From: Brevibacterium sp. XM4083
GTDB lineage: Bacteria; Actinomycetota; Actinomycetes; Actinomycetales; Brevibacteriaceae
Length of the DNA stretch: 64,000 bases
Direction: 5' to 3'
Assembly (NCBI RefSeq): GCF_006489205.2
Contig: NZ_VFYR02000001.1
Span: 372,001-436,000, forward strand
The notes under the pieces were generated by a model. The model was given only the letters and a program-made list of their open reading frames with translations, had not been told where the DNA came from and did not search any database. Of this stretch, positions 55,920-64,000 are shown one piece after another. Position numbers and translations under genes: made by a program. Numbering within the stretch: position 1 is the stretch's first letter; every line of letters begins with the position of its first letter.

Positions 55920-58300
55920 TCCTGCGTGCCGGCACCGGGGCCGGGGTAGCCGGGCCACGGGTCGCCCGGCTGGTAGTCCTGCGGGTAGCACATGCCCGCC
56001 GCGTTCGGTTCGCCCGGAACGGTCTCCGGGGTGGGCTCAGCGGTCGCGCCGTCGCCGGCGGGCGCCTCGGTGCCGGTCTCCGTGTCCTGGGAGTCGTCGG
56101 TGGTGCCGGAGTCCGACGAATCCTGAGCGGCGTCGGAGCCGTTGTTCTGCGAGGGGTCGTTCGTCGGCTGCGGGGTGTCGGCACCGTCGGAGGCACCCTG
56201 GATCTCGCCCTGGATCCACTCGTGGAGGACATCGAAGTCCGGGTCGTAGGTGGGGGTGACGTCGTTGTTGATCTGGACGGTGGTGACGTCGCCCTTCTGC
56301 ATCGCCACGGCGAGTTCGATGAACGCGGGGATCTCGTTCTGGGGGATCGAGGTCGCGATGTTCTTCGTCGCCGAACCGGCGAGCTTCGGGTAGGCGGCGG
56401 CGAGTTCCTGCGGATCGATCTGCTCGAGAGTCGTCTTGAGCATCCGCTGCTGACGGCACATGCGGTCGTAGTTGTCGCTGCCCTCGCGGGAGCGGACGTA
56501 CCAGAGCGCCTTCTTGCCCTTGAGGTTCTGCGGGCCCGGATCGATCCAGCCGAAGACCTTGTTCGGCACGCCCGACATCGATTTGCCGCCGCCCATCGGG
56601 ATGGGTCGTTCGACATCGATGTTGACTCCGCCGATCGCGTCGACGACGTCTTCGAAGCCGGCCATGTCGACCGAGGCCCAGTAGTCGAGGTTGAGCCCCA
56701 GCGAACCTTCGACGGCGGCCATCGTCGCCGACATGCCGGGTTCGAGGCCGTTCGTCTCACCGACGGCGTCGGGGTTCTCCTCGCCCCACTGCCAGACGGC
56801 GTTGATGAGGTCGACGGAGGAGTCGCCGGTGGGGCGGAACCCGTTGGGCCAGACCTGGGCTTCGGGGCTGTCCGCGGGGAAGATCGGGAAGGCGAGGTTG
56901 CGGGGCACGGAGATGAGCGCGGCGTTGCCGGTCTTCGTGTCGATCGAGGCGACGAGCATCGTGTCCGGGCGGGTGCCCGTGCGGTCGTCGCCGTTGTCGC
57001 GGCCGATGAGGAAGACGTTGATGAACGGCTTGTCCTTCCACAGCTCCTGCGCGTCGAGGGTCTTGCCGGTGCTCGCGCCGAAGAGGCTGGCGATCGTGTC
57101 GGCCTGGACGCGGGCGTAGACGGAGCCGATGCCGAAGGGAATGCCGATGATGAGGACGAGGGAGACGACGAGGAGGCCGGACATCCGGTTCTGCCACGGC
57201 GCATACCGATGGCCCTTGCGCAGGCCGAGGTGGGAGATGACGATGACGACGATCCAGATGAGACCGACGAGGACCGCGCCGATCGCGAGGACGTTGAGCA
57301 GCGTCGGGGTCGCGATGATCGTCGCGACGGCGTGGACGGGTCCCTTGATGAGGAGGTAGCCGATCGCGACGAGGATCGTGAGGACGAAGCCGCCGAAGAC
57401 GATGAGCCCGAGCGGCCGGAACTTCGTCCGCAGCAGGCCGACGCCGGGCAGGAGCGTGCTCAGCGAGGTCCATCCGACGAGTGAGGGGAATCCCTCGCCG
57501 AGGCGGGAGGAATGTCGGCGGGCCCGTGCCGGTCCGCGGGTGGCCGGGGACTCGTCCCCTGATTGGGCGTCGCCGGCTGCGGCGTTCGTGGTCGGTGCCG
57601 ACGCCGAGGCGGTGGCGGCGTGTGATCGAGCGTTGCCCGCTGCTCCGGTGGCTGCGGCTGCGGCAGCGCTGGCGCGGCGGGAGTCGCCGTCGGTGCGGCG
57701 GCGGTCGTCGTCCGTGCGGCCTCGGGCGGTCCTGTCGTCATCGCCGGCGGCGCGATGTGCCCGGTCCTGTGCGGGAGAGTGCTGCTGGCCGGCGGGCGGC
57801 TGCTGGCCAGCGGGACTCTGCTGGGCGGCTGCGGCGACACCGGCGGCGCTGGCGCCGCTTGCCGCGGCGGCGCGCAGCATTCGTGCTTCACGCCGTGTGC
57901 GAGGGGCGACGGGGCGCGGGGTCGGCGCCTTCGAGTCTCCGCGATGGTCGGCGCTCTGGGGGGATTCTGCACTGCGGCGGTCGGTTCCGCGGTTGTTCCC
58001 GCGCGACTCGGAGCTGCGAGGGCCGTCGGCGTGGGCAGAAGGGGGCGTGTCTGCGGACGAGTCGCTGCGTCGCGACTGATTGAGCGAATAGTTCGGGGTG
58101 TCCTTGTGCGCTGCGGACGGAGGCTGCGGGGGAGAGGCCGGGGTGTTCGGCGACGACGGGGAACCGGAGTTCTCGGTCGAGCTGGCGGCGGCTTCGCCGC
58201 GGAAACGAGGGCGGGACGAGGCACGGAGACGGCGACCGGCGGAGGAGGAATCAGGGTCGCTCCCCTGAGGTCCTCTCTTGTCAGGGGGAAACTCCGGCAA
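55916..58300 (-). CDS. LytR-CpsA-Psr (LCP) family cell-wall glycopolymer ligase with long disordered N-terminus
   Basis: 794 residues. Residues 1-270 are Ser/Ala/Pro/Arg-rich and disordered, presumably cytoplasmic. Three or four hydrophobic helices (about 290-410) follow, and then the extracytoplasmic LCP domain (about 420-695): FLIGRDNGDDRTGTRPDTMLVASID, ALISVPRNLAFPIF, and YVRSREGSDNYDRMCRQQRMLK, whose Asp and Arg bind the pyrophosphate of lipid-linked donors. A Thr/Glu/Asp-rich tail ends the protein. LCP enzymes attach wall teichoic acid, teichuronic acid or arabinogalactan to peptidoglycan. The start is TTG at 58300, eight bases after AAGGAG. Confidence 0.9.
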   Translation of the reverse strand: MPEFPPDKRGPQGSDPDSSSAGRRLRASSRPRFRGEAAASSTENSGSPSSPNTPASPPQPPSAAHKDTPNYSLNQSRRSDSSADTPPSAHADGPRSSESRGNNRGTDRRSAESPQSADHRGDSKAPTPRPVAPRTRREARMLRAAAASGASAAGVAAAAQQSPAGQQPPAGQQHSPAQDRAHRAAGDDDRTARGRTDDDRRRTDGDSRRASAAAAAATGAAGNARSHAATASASAPTTNAAAGDAQSGDESPATRGPARARRHSSRLGEGFPSLVGWTSLSTLLPGVGLLRTKFRPLGLIVFGGFVLTILVAIGYLLIKGPVHAVATIIATPTLLNVLAIGAVLVGLIWIVVIVISHLGLRKGHRYAPWQNRMSGLLVVSLVLIIGIPFGIGSVYARVQADTIASLFGASTGKTLDAQELWKDKPFINVFLIGRDNGDDRTGTRPDTMLVASIDTKTGNAALISVPRNLAFPIFPADSPEAQVWPNGFRPTGDSSVDLINAVWQWGEENPDAVGETNGLEPGMSATMAAVEGSLGLNLDYWASVDMAGFEDVVDAIGGVNIDVERPIPMGGGKSMSGVPNKVFGWIDPGPQNLKGKKALWYVRSREGSDNYDRMCRQQRMLKTTLEQIDPQELAAAYPKLAGSATKNIATSIPQNEIPAFIELAVAMQKGDVTTVQINNDVTPTYDPDFDVLHEWIQGEIQGASDGADTPQPTNDPSQNNGSDAAQDSSDSGTTDDSQDTETGTEAPAGDGATAEPTPETVPGEPNAAGMCYPQDYQPGDPWPGYPGPGAGTQE

Positions 58301-58660
58301 GTTCTCTACTCCTTGTTGCTCTTCTCGTGCGTCGCATCTCGGGCCCTTGACGCCTGGTCAGCGGCGCAGATGTACCCAGCGATGAGCGGACGAACGGGAG
58401 TGTCGAAGCGCAGATCACGGGTCACATCACCACGATTTTACGCCGGTACATTGATGAATGCTGGTATTCGCATCAGCGATGACCTGGGAAACTGCCTCAA
58501 CGTGCGGCATCGCGGACGAACTGAGGTCAGCTCATATGATCAAGGCCACTCCGTGCGCGCGAACTTTGCTCTCGGAGCTTCCTTTCGCATAGGCTGGTTC
58601 TCGCAGTCTCAACTGTGGTGCCGAGGTTCGCGGAATGCGCGAGTTCTCGGGCCGAAATCT
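58301..58660. other. Divergent intergenic region between LCP gene and tRNA-Ser(GCU)
   Basis: It should carry the LCP promoter (minus) and the tRNA promoter (plus). TTTTACGCC-type AT-rich sequence near 58436 and CATATGATC near 58534 are the only promoter-like spots; neither is convincing. No coding frame with a ribosome site is visible. Confidence 0.35.
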
Positions 58661-58749
58661 GGAGTCGTGGCTGAGCGGCCGAAAGCGTCACCCTGCTAAG
58701 GTGAAGTCCCTTGAACTGGGGACCGTGGGTTCAAATCCCACCGGCTCCG
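58661..58749 (+). tRNA. tRNA-Ser (anticodon GCU)
   Basis: 89 nt. Acceptor stem GGAGTCG pairs with CGGCTCC, with one G-T pair; discriminator G. The anticodon arm TCACC-CTGCTAA-GGTGA gives anticodon GCT, reading AGC and AGU. The long variable arm and T-loop TTCAAAT fit tRNA-Ser. CCA is not encoded. Confidence 0.97.
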
Positions 58750-58756
58750 CGTTGTG

Positions 58757-58806
58757 ATGTGTCGCGACATCGTTCACTCGATGTCGCGGCACATTTCTCT
58801 TTTCTG
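58757..58806 (+). terminator. Rho-independent terminator of tRNA-Ser(GCU)
   Basis: A 16-bp stem (58757-58772 with 58779-58794, one G-T pair) around TTCACT, followed by the T-rich TTCTCTTTTCTG. The stem core CGACATCG/CGATGTCG matches that of the terminator after tRNA-Ser(UGA). Confidence 0.88.
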
Positions 58807-58814
58807 ACCCGGGT

Positions 58815-58893
58815 ATGTCTCACGACATCGTTCCGGTTTTTCACCTGATGTCTCACGACATCGTTCCGGGTATGTCTCGCGTCATCGTTCTGG
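58815..58893. repeat. Three copies of ATGTCTCACGACATCGTTCC
   Basis: Copies start at 58815, 58848 and 58872 (the third with several changes) and run into the end of the MFS gene at 58882. Each contains the same CGACATCG word as the tRNA terminator just upstream, so the array may have grown from terminator sequence by slippage. Confidence 0.7.
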
Positions 58894-60465
58894 TGACTTC
58901 TCAGGCTGCGCATCCGCACGAGTCCCGTCGGTCGTCTGCTCAGGATGCTCGTTTTCAGGGGTGCTCGTCTGCGCTGCTCGCGCAACACGGATGTTCGCAG
59001 ACACGATGAGGGCGGCTGCGCCGACCGCGAGTGCAAGAGTGCCGGTCGTCACTGCACTCTCGAAAGCGCTCGCCTGAGTCGTGGTCCACCGTGCAGCGGT
59101 GAGCGATCCGGCGACGGTGGCGGCGATGACCGTGCCGGTCACGGCGATGCCGATGCCCGAGGCGATCTCCTGCGCGGTGTCGTTGAGCGCGGCTCCGATC
59201 GACGTCCTGTCCTTCGGCAGGCCCTTCATGACGCTGATCGTCGCGGCGATCATCACTACCCGCATGCCAGCGGCGACGAGGACGAGGGATGCGGCGATCC
59301 ACACGTAGTGGACGTGACCGACCGCCGCGTAGAGAACCAGGCCCGCGACGACAGCCCCGGCGCCGAGGCGCCCGGCCGATTCCATGCCCACGCGGCGGAT
59401 GACCGTGTCGACGAACGGTCCGATGAGGATCATCGTGAGCACCTGGGGGAGCGAGCCGAGCGCGGCCAGGGCCGGCGGCCATCCCCACGCGAGTTGCAGC
59501 TGCAGGGTCACGGTGTAGCCGAGTCCTGCCGTGGCCAGCCCGAGCGCCGCCTGATAGGTCAGGCCCAGCGAGACTGCGGGCCGGCGGATGAGCGCAGGAT
59601 CGACGAGGGGGTGGCCGGTGCGTCGTTCGCAGACGATGAACGCGGCGATCCCGAGCAGTGCTGCGACCGCGATGATCCACGGCCGCGGATCCTGCGCCCC
59701 GAGGTCGACGAACAGGGTGGGCGCGAGCAGGGTCGCGATGATGGCGAGAGTGCCGAGAGCCGCGCCGAGGATGTCGATGGGGGCGCGATGGAGTTCGGTG
59801 GGGTCGTCGGCGGCGATGCCGAAGCGGACCCCGACGAACGCGAGCACGGCGATGGGCACGTTGATGAGCAGCAGGGCCTGCCAGGGTGCGATCGCCAGGA
59901 GGAGGCCGCCGAGCGTCGGGCCGATGGCGAGTCCGACGAGGCCGACCGTGGAGATCAGTGCGGTGGCGCGCACACGCAGGGCATCCTCGTCGAAGAGCCG
60001 GAACGACAGTGCCATCGCGCCAGGCGCCGTCATCGCGGCAGCGACTCCGATGAGCACGCGCACGACGATGAGCCCGAGCGGGGTGGTGACGAGGACGACC
60101 GCTGCGCTCGCGAGCCCGAAGAGGCTGAGCCCGATGAGCATGACGCGGCGGCGACCGAAGCGGTCGGCGATGGCCCCGAAGGCGAGCATGAGTCCGCCGA
60201 AGACGAGTGCATAGGCCCCCGACGCCCACTGCAGCTGCGAGGTGTTCGCGGAGAGGTCGGTCGCGATCGTCGGCAGGGCGACATTGAGCACCGAGGTGTC
60301 GAGCATTTCGATGAGGAAGACGGCGGAGAGCCCGAGGAGGGCGAGCCATGCGCCGCGCAGGGAGCGTGGGCGTGGATGTGCGCTCGTGTCGGGGCTGGCA
60401 GTCCGGTTGGGAGTTGAGGTCGGCGCCGGAGTGAGTGGGCGCTGATTATTGGATCGGTGTTCCAT
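58882..60465 (-). CDS. MFS drug-efflux transporter, DHA2 (14-helix) type
   Basis: 527 residues with about 14 transmembrane helices. Helix 1 bears LDTSVLNVALPTI, the DHA2 motif D1; the loop 2-3 motif A is GAIADRFGRRRVMLIG; motif C lies in GLVGLAIGPTLGGLL. The C-terminus is hydrophilic. It exports cationic drugs or related compounds in exchange for protons. It diverges from a TetR regulator with a 45-bp gap holding an inverted repeat, so it is probably repressed by that regulator. Confidence 0.9.
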   Translation of the reverse strand: MEHRSNNQRPLTPAPTSTPNRTASPDTSAHPRPRSLRGAWLALLGLSAVFLIEMLDTSVLNVALPTIATDLSANTSQLQWASGAYALVFGGLMLAFGAIADRFGRRRVMLIGLSLFGLASAAVVLVTTPLGLIVVRVLIGVAAAMTAPGAMALSFRLFDEDALRVRATALISTVGLVGLAIGPTLGGLLLAIAPWQALLLINVPIAVLAFVGVRFGIAADDPTELHRAPIDILGAALGTLAIIATLLAPTLFVDLGAQDPRPWIIAVAALLGIAAFIVCERRTGHPLVDPALIRRPAVSLGLTYQAALGLATAGLGYTVTLQLQLAWGWPPALAALGSLPQVLTMILIGPFVDTVIRRVGMESAGRLGAGAVVAGLVLYAAVGHVHYVWIAASLVLVAAGMRVVMIAATISVMKGLPKDRTSIGAALNDTAQEIASGIGIAVTGTVIAATVAGSLTAARWTTTQASAFESAVTTGTLALAVGAAALIVSANIRVARAAQTSTPENEHPEQTTDGTRADAQPEKSPER

Positions 60466-60468
60466 TCC

Positions 60469-60486
60469 TCAACAGTGGAACGTTGA
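60469..60486. promoter_or_regulatory. Operator between the MFS pump and its TetR regulator
   Basis: TCAAC-N8-GTTGA at 60469-60486, 4 bp upstream of the MFS ATG, is a perfect 5-bp inverted repeat in the 45-bp divergent gap. This is the expected place for TetR binding to shut off both genes. Confidence 0.55.
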
Positions 60487-60510
60487 TCCATTTGTGTCAA
60501 GATGGTGGGT

Positions 60511-61257
60511 ATGAATTCTTCTCGTCCGTCCGGACGTCGTCCGAAGAGCGATTCGCTGACCCGCGCGGCGATCGTCGCCGCCGCCATCGAGCTGCTCGAT
60601 GAGGCGGGGGAGCCCGGGTTGACCGTGCGGGCGCTCGCGGCGCGCCTGCACACGGGCCCCGGGTCCATCTACTGGCACGTCGGGGACCGCAGCGGCCTGC
60701 TCGCGCTCGCGTGTGATGCCGTGCTCGCCGCCGTTGCGGAGGAGGCCGGTTCGACAGGCGAGTCCGGGGCGGCAGGCGAGGGCGGCTTGACACCGATCCC
60801 GGAGCCCATTGCCGCCGTTCGAGGGATCGCGGTGAGTCTCTTCGACGCGCTCGACGCGCATCCCTGGGCCGGGGTCATCCTGGCGGGAGCCGCCTCGGCG
60901 CCGAGTCTGCTCACGGCCCTCGATCGCATCGGCACCCTCCTCGATGAGGCGGGGGCGGCCCGAGACGAGCAGTTCTACCAGGCGACGGCGATCCTCAACT
61001 ACGTCCTCGGAGTCGCTGCCCAGATGGCACGCAACGCGGGGGTCGCGGCCGGAGGGGAGTCGCAGGCCGCATGGCTCGAGAAGCGCGCCGCGGAATGGGA
61101 GCGGATGGATGCCCGGACGCACCCGTTCCTCCACCGCGTGTCCGCCGACTTCCGCGACCACGATGATCGCGAGCAGTTCATCGCCGGCCTCGACCTGCTG
61201 CTTGCCGGGATCGTCGCGTCCACGAAACCCTTTCAGGAACGCTCTGAGTTCGGCTGA
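60511..61257 (+). CDS. TetR/AcrR-family regulator (TetR_C class)
   Basis: 248 residues. After a basic lead (SSRPSGRRPKSDSL) the helix-turn-helix is AAIELLDEAGEPGLTVRALAARLHTGPGSIYWHVGDRSGLLALA; the sequence GSIYWHV is typical of regulators of efflux pumps in the TetA(P)/TetR class. The C-terminal helical domain binds the inducer. The start is either the ATG at 60502 or that at 60511, which has a weak GGTGGG box. It is divergent from the MFS exporter that it most likely controls. Confidence 0.88.
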   Translation: MNSSRPSGRRPKSDSLTRAAIVAAAIELLDEAGEPGLTVRALAARLHTGPGSIYWHVGDRSGLLALACDAVLAAVAEEAGSTGESGAAGEGGLTPIPEPIAAVRGIAVSLFDALDAHPWAGVILAGAASAPSLLTALDRIGTLLDEAGAARDEQFYQATAILNYVLGVAAQMARNAGVAAGGESQAAWLEKRAAEWERMDARTHPFLHRVSADFRDHDDREQFIAGLDLLLAGIVASTKPFQERSEFG

Positions 61258-61374
61258 TAGTGCCGAGTTTCCGGCAAGCGAGGCCGTCAAATGTCGCCGG
61301 GTCGATATCCAACAAGGTTGATTGATTGTCAGTTCCAGGGCTGGTGCCTGAACGGTCGATAGCCTAGGCTCGAC

Positions 61375-61387
61375 ATTGTCAGTCAAT
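61375..61387. promoter_or_regulatory. Candidate GntR/FCD operator upstream of the SDR gene
   Basis: ATTGTCAGTCAAT at 61375-61387 differs at two positions from ATTGTCATACAAT at 62937-62949, upstream of the oxidase. A partial copy (ATTGTCAGTTCCA) starts at 61325. TAGCCT near 61360 could be a -10. The GntR regulator is encoded between the two sites. Confidence 0.55.
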
Positions 61388-61425
61388 CGCCAGATCGAGG
61401 TGATTGAGACCGAGGAGGAGATGCC

Positions 61426-62019
61426 ATGCGAATACTGCTGGTGGGCGCCGGAGGGCATGTCGGAGGAGTCGCGCGAGATGCCTTCGAAGGTCGAGGACAT
61501 GAGGTCCTCGCCGTTTCCCGCACGACCGACCCCGCAGTGAACACTTCTGATCCAGCTTCGATCCGTGCGCTCCTGGAAGCTGTCGGAATCGTCGATGCGA
61601 TCGTCGTCGCGGCCGGATCCGTCCCATTCAAGCCGGTCACAGAGCTAACACGGGAGGACTACATGTCCGGGTTCGTCTCGAAGACCCTCGGGCAGCTCGA
61701 ATTCGTCGTGCAGGGCCTCGACCACGTTGCCGACGGAGGGTCGATCACCGTGACCACCGGAGTGCTTGCACGAGAATCCGTTCCGACGGCAGCTGCGGCC
61801 GCGATGGCCAACGGGGCAGTCGAATCCTTTGTCCTGGCGGCGGCGCCCGAACTGCCCCGAGGTATCCGCATCAACGCGGTGAGCCCCAACGTTCTCGCGA
61901 ACTCGCCTCACTATCACGACGCATTCGCCGGGATGACTCCGGTGACCGACAGTGAGGTCGCGATGGCCTTCATTCGGGCGGTCGAGGGCAATGTCAATGG
62001 GCGAGTTCTCGCAGTCTAA
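61426..62019 (+). CDS. Short SDR-family oxidoreductase lacking the YxxxK catalytic pair
   Basis: 197 residues. The cofactor motif is LLVGAGGHVGG, NAG-like VVAAGSVPF follows, and the end is RGIRINAVSPNVL. At the usual place of the active-site Tyr-x3-Lys there is PTAAAAAMANGAVESF, without Tyr or Lys; this is a known short-form subgroup (about 200 residues), so loss of the classical mechanism is a family trait and not damage. The reaction is unknown. The stop lies inside the GntR gene, which overlaps it by 23 bp. Confidence 0.82.
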   Translation: MRILLVGAGGHVGGVARDAFEGRGHEVLAVSRTTDPAVNTSDPASIRALLEAVGIVDAIVVAAGSVPFKPVTELTREDYMSGFVSKTLGQLEFVVQGLDHVADGGSITVTTGVLARESVPTAAAAAMANGAVESFVLAAAPELPRGIRINAVSPNVLANSPHYHDAFAGMTPVTDSEVAMAFIRAVEGNVNGRVLAV

Positions 62020-62761
62020 GGCTCGCGGCGCTGAGGTCGTGATTGACGAGACCGGTGCCGTAGCCGAATCACTGCAAGGAAGAGCCGCGGAGGGCGCGCG
62101 GCCGCCGGCGTCGAACACTGAGAGGCGGCAGCGGGTCATCGACGAGATCAAGCGCCGCATCGTCCTCGGCGAGCTGAGACCCGGGCAGCGGATTATCGAA
62201 GCCGAGCTCACATCCTCACTCGATGTCAGCCGTCCCACCGCGCGCGAGGCACTCAACCAGATGGCCAGTGACGGTTTCCTCATACAAGAGGCCTATCGAG
62301 GTTTGCGTGTGGCCGACATCGAAGCCGACTCGCTTCTTGAGATTGCGCGGATTCGCGTGGCGCTCGACACTGAAGCGATCACGGAGATTCTCGCAGATCC
62401 CACCGGGAGGCGTCTGGCGACCCTCGAGGCGATCTGGGAGCAGTTCGAGGCCGAGGACTCTGACGGCGACCCGTTGGCGATGCATGCCGCGCACATTCGA
62501 TTCCATCGTGGTATCTGGCAAGCCTCGGACAACTATCTGCTTATGCGGATCTGGCCCGTAGTCGAGGCGCAGATGACGATCGTGCTCGCATACGATCAGT
62601 TCACCCGACGCGACCCGCAGCGAGCCCATGCGATTCACTCCGCGCTGATAAATGCCATTCGCAGTCGTGACCATTCCCGGATCAGGATGGCGTTGAAAGT
62701 TCACACAATCGACAGTGCACAGGAGCTTTCGCTCCTCGTCTCCGGCGTCGCGGACGGCTGA
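61997..62761 (+). CDS. GntR-family regulator with FCD domain
   Basis: 254 residues. After a 45-residue variable lead the winged helix reads RQRVIDEIKRRIVLGELRPGQRIIEAELTSSLDVSRPTAREALNQMASDGFLI; the FCD ligand domain (about 120-245) shows LLEIARIRVALDTEAI and HIRFHRGIWQASDN, with His residues that bind a metal and a carboxylate effector. ATG 61997 is chosen because GAGGG stands 8 bp upstream; an ATG at 61991 is possible. It probably controls both the SDR gene and the downstream oxidase through the two related 13-bp sites. Confidence 0.9.
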   Translation: MGEFSQSKARGAEVVIDETGAVAESLQGRAAEGARPPASNTERRQRVIDEIKRRIVLGELRPGQRIIEAELTSSLDVSRPTAREALNQMASDGFLIQEAYRGLRVADIEADSLLEIARIRVALDTEAITEILADPTGRRLATLEAIWEQFEAEDSDGDPLAMHAAHIRFHRGIWQASDNYLLMRIWPVVEAQMTIVLAYDQFTRRDPQRAHAIHSALINAIRSRDHSRIRMALKVHTIDSAQELSLLVSGVADG

Positions 62762-62936
62762 CTTCGGCAGGTGGGCTGCCATCAGTCGCTGAGGTCTGGT
62801 GAATGCTGCGAATGCGCATGGGTCCAAGGTGATCCTGCGGGTGACTTCGCCGGCATCAAATGCGTATCGGCCGCCGTTCGACTGGCCGTACCCCATTGAC
62901 GGGACCGATCTGCGTGCGTAGCGTTGATGACACCTG

Positions 62937-62949
62937 ATTGTCATACAAT
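62937..62949. promoter_or_regulatory. GntR/FCD-type operator upstream of the DadA-like gene
   Basis: ATTGT-CAT-ACAAT at 62937-62949 is a perfect inverted repeat of the kind bound by FadR/FCD regulators. TTGATGACACCTG just before it may include promoter sequence. It lies 61 bp before the oxidase start and resembles the site at 61375. Confidence 0.65.
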
Positions 62950-63010
62950 TCAAACGGCGCAGAGGCGCGACTGGGACCGAAGACGACCACAGTCGGCAGC
63001 GAAGGAGCAC

Positions 63011-64000
63011 ATGATGAAGGTCGTGATCGTCGGTGGCGGAGTCGTCGGACTGACGACCGCTTACGAACTTGAGGCTGCAGGGTGCGATGTCACTTTGCTC
63101 GAAGCCGTTCGGTGCGGCTCGGGCGCCTCCCATGGCAATGCTGCGAAGATTGCCTTGGCCGAGAGCGCACCCGTGCCGGGCCCCGGAGTTCTCGTGCAGG
63201 GAATCCGCTGGATGTTCAGATCCGACAGTCCGCTGTCCATCCACCCTTCTGTTGCGCCGGGGTATATCGGTTTCCTTCTCCGCATGGCTAGACACTGCAA
63301 TAAGCGCGACTTCGAAGCCGGACTCGATGTGCACCTTCGTCTGGGGGCCGATGCGAATGACCTCTTCGACGACTATCGACGCGACGGCATCGACTTTGAG
63401 ATGCACGCTCGGGGCGTCCTGCTCGCCTTCGAGACCAGGGGCCGCTTCGACGAACACGCGGAGTCTCTGCCGATGTTCGAATCGGCCGGACACTGTGCAC
63501 AGATCCTTCATGACGATGATGTCCGTGAGATAGAGCCAGCGTTGAGCTCGCGAATCCGCCATGGTCTTTTCTTCCCCGCTGACCGTCAGATCGAACCTGA
63601 TTCGCTCACGCATGCTCTGAGGCACCGCCTGGTTTCACGTGGAGCCGATGTGCGTGAAGGAGTGGAGGTCGGCGGATTCGTCCGCCGCGGTGGCAAGGTA
63701 GCGGCGGTCGTCACCACCGACGCCGAAGTAGTCTCCGCCGACGCCGTTGTCATCGCCGCCGGAGTTCGGACTGCGGATCTGCTGGCGTCACTGGGCTGCA
63801 CAATGCCGATCCGTGCGGGCAAAGGGTACAGCATCGATTATTCCCCCGCACCGATCGAGTTGAGGACCTCACTCACCCTCGAAGACGCACGGGTAGCCGT
63901 CACCCCCCTCGACCAAATGCTCCGTCTCGCGGGGACGATGGAGTTCGGCAGTCGAAATGCGGGGGTCGATGAAACTCGAGTCGACGCGATTCGCAGGTCC
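63011..64000 (+). CDS. FAD-dependent D-amino-acid oxidase/dehydrogenase (DadA-like), truncated by window end
   Basis: The first 330 residues of a protein that is usually about 415 long; the frame is open at the last base. The N-terminus is MMKVVIVGGGVVGLTTAYELEAAGCDVTLLEA, the FAD-binding fold; GASHGNAAKI matches the DadA segment, DADAVVIAAGVRT is the second nucleotide strand, and RAGKGYSIDYSP and RLAGTMEFG are typical DadA blocks. Such enzymes oxidise D-amino acids or proline-like amines to imino acids. AAGGAG precedes two adjacent ATGs (63011 and 63014). It is likely controlled by the GntR regulator encoded upstream. Confidence 0.88.
   Translation, partial: MMKVVIVGGGVVGLTTAYELEAAGCDVTLLEAVRCGSGASHGNAAKIALAESAPVPGPGVLVQGIRWMFRSDSPLSIHPSVAPGYIGFLLRMARHCNKRDFEAGLDVHLRLGADANDLFDDYRRDGIDFEMHARGVLLAFETRGRFDEHAESLPMFESAGHCAQILHDDDVREIEPALSSRIRHGLFFPADRQIEPDSLTHALRHRLVSRGADVREGVEVGGFVRRGGKVAAVVTTDAEVVSADAVVIAAGVRTADLLASLGCTMPIRAGKGYSIDYSPAPIELRTSLTLEDARVAVTPLDQMLRLAGTMEFGSRNAGVDETRVDAIRRS

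Noticed and set aside
61426-62019. SDR gene as a pseudogene because it lacks YxxxK
   Set aside because: The frame is intact and the short form without these residues is a known subgroup.

Overview
The window is high-GC, densely packed chromosomal DNA from an actinobacterium. Supporting signs are the dnaK-grpE-dnaJ-hspR operon with HAIR operators, a bacterial proteasome activator (Bpa/PafE) homologue, a maltokinase-fold protein, a CGNR regulator, leaderless-type promoters and many ATGA/GTGA overlaps. The gene set fits Micrococcales, with Brevibacterium or a close relative the best guess; this is an inference from gene content, not from a marker gene search.

Layout. 1-740: end of a CitMHS citrate transporter and a universal stress protein. 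884-2830: a lower-GC insertion with a membrane-anchored HNH protein and an intricate repeat array. 2829-6493 (minus): a four-gene ABC transporter plus NarL-type two-component operon whose regulator gene contains a perfect 52-bp palindrome. 6800-11466: the Hsp70 operon with its own repressor. 11490-19730: an NCS1 permease, ureABCFGD and a NiCoT nickel transporter, bracketed by two nearly identical 102-bp direct repeats. 19872-27600: three paralogous LPXTG surface proteins on the minus strand, with a DUF1206 membrane protein and a diacylglycerol kinase on the plus strand between the first two.

27779-37784: a second diacylglycerol kinase divergent from serS, two Cof-type HAD phosphatases, a minus-strand operon (quinone oxidoreductase, Bpa, unknown, HAD), a CGNR regulator, an epoxide hydrolase and threonine dehydratase. 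37978-41535: a maltokinase-fold protein that seems kinase-dead and carries a roughly 650-residue acidic tail. tRNA-Ser(UGA) follows. 42183-47337: an APC permease, an MBL hydrolase coupled to a C45 acyltransferase-like protein, and an internally duplicated unknown protein. 47362-53544: a TetR regulator divergent from an MMPL transporter fused to a degenerate ABC-ATPase-like domain, coupled to a YhgE/Pip protein. 53775-58300: an LCP cell-wall ligase coupled to a large FAD protein. tRNA-Ser(GCU), a TetR/MFS efflux pair, and a GntR-controlled SDR plus DadA-type oxidase (cut by the window end) close the window.

How it fits together. The permease, urease and nickel genes form one nitrogen-scavenging unit: substrate entry, urea hydrolysis, nickel loading and nickel import, preceded by an 11-bp-phased GAAAC array resembling a GlnR box. 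The heat-shock operon is a self-contained feedback loop. The three surface proteins share a C-terminal domain and, in two cases, a promoter motif at the same distance from the start codon. No prophage, transposase or CRISPR array was seen.
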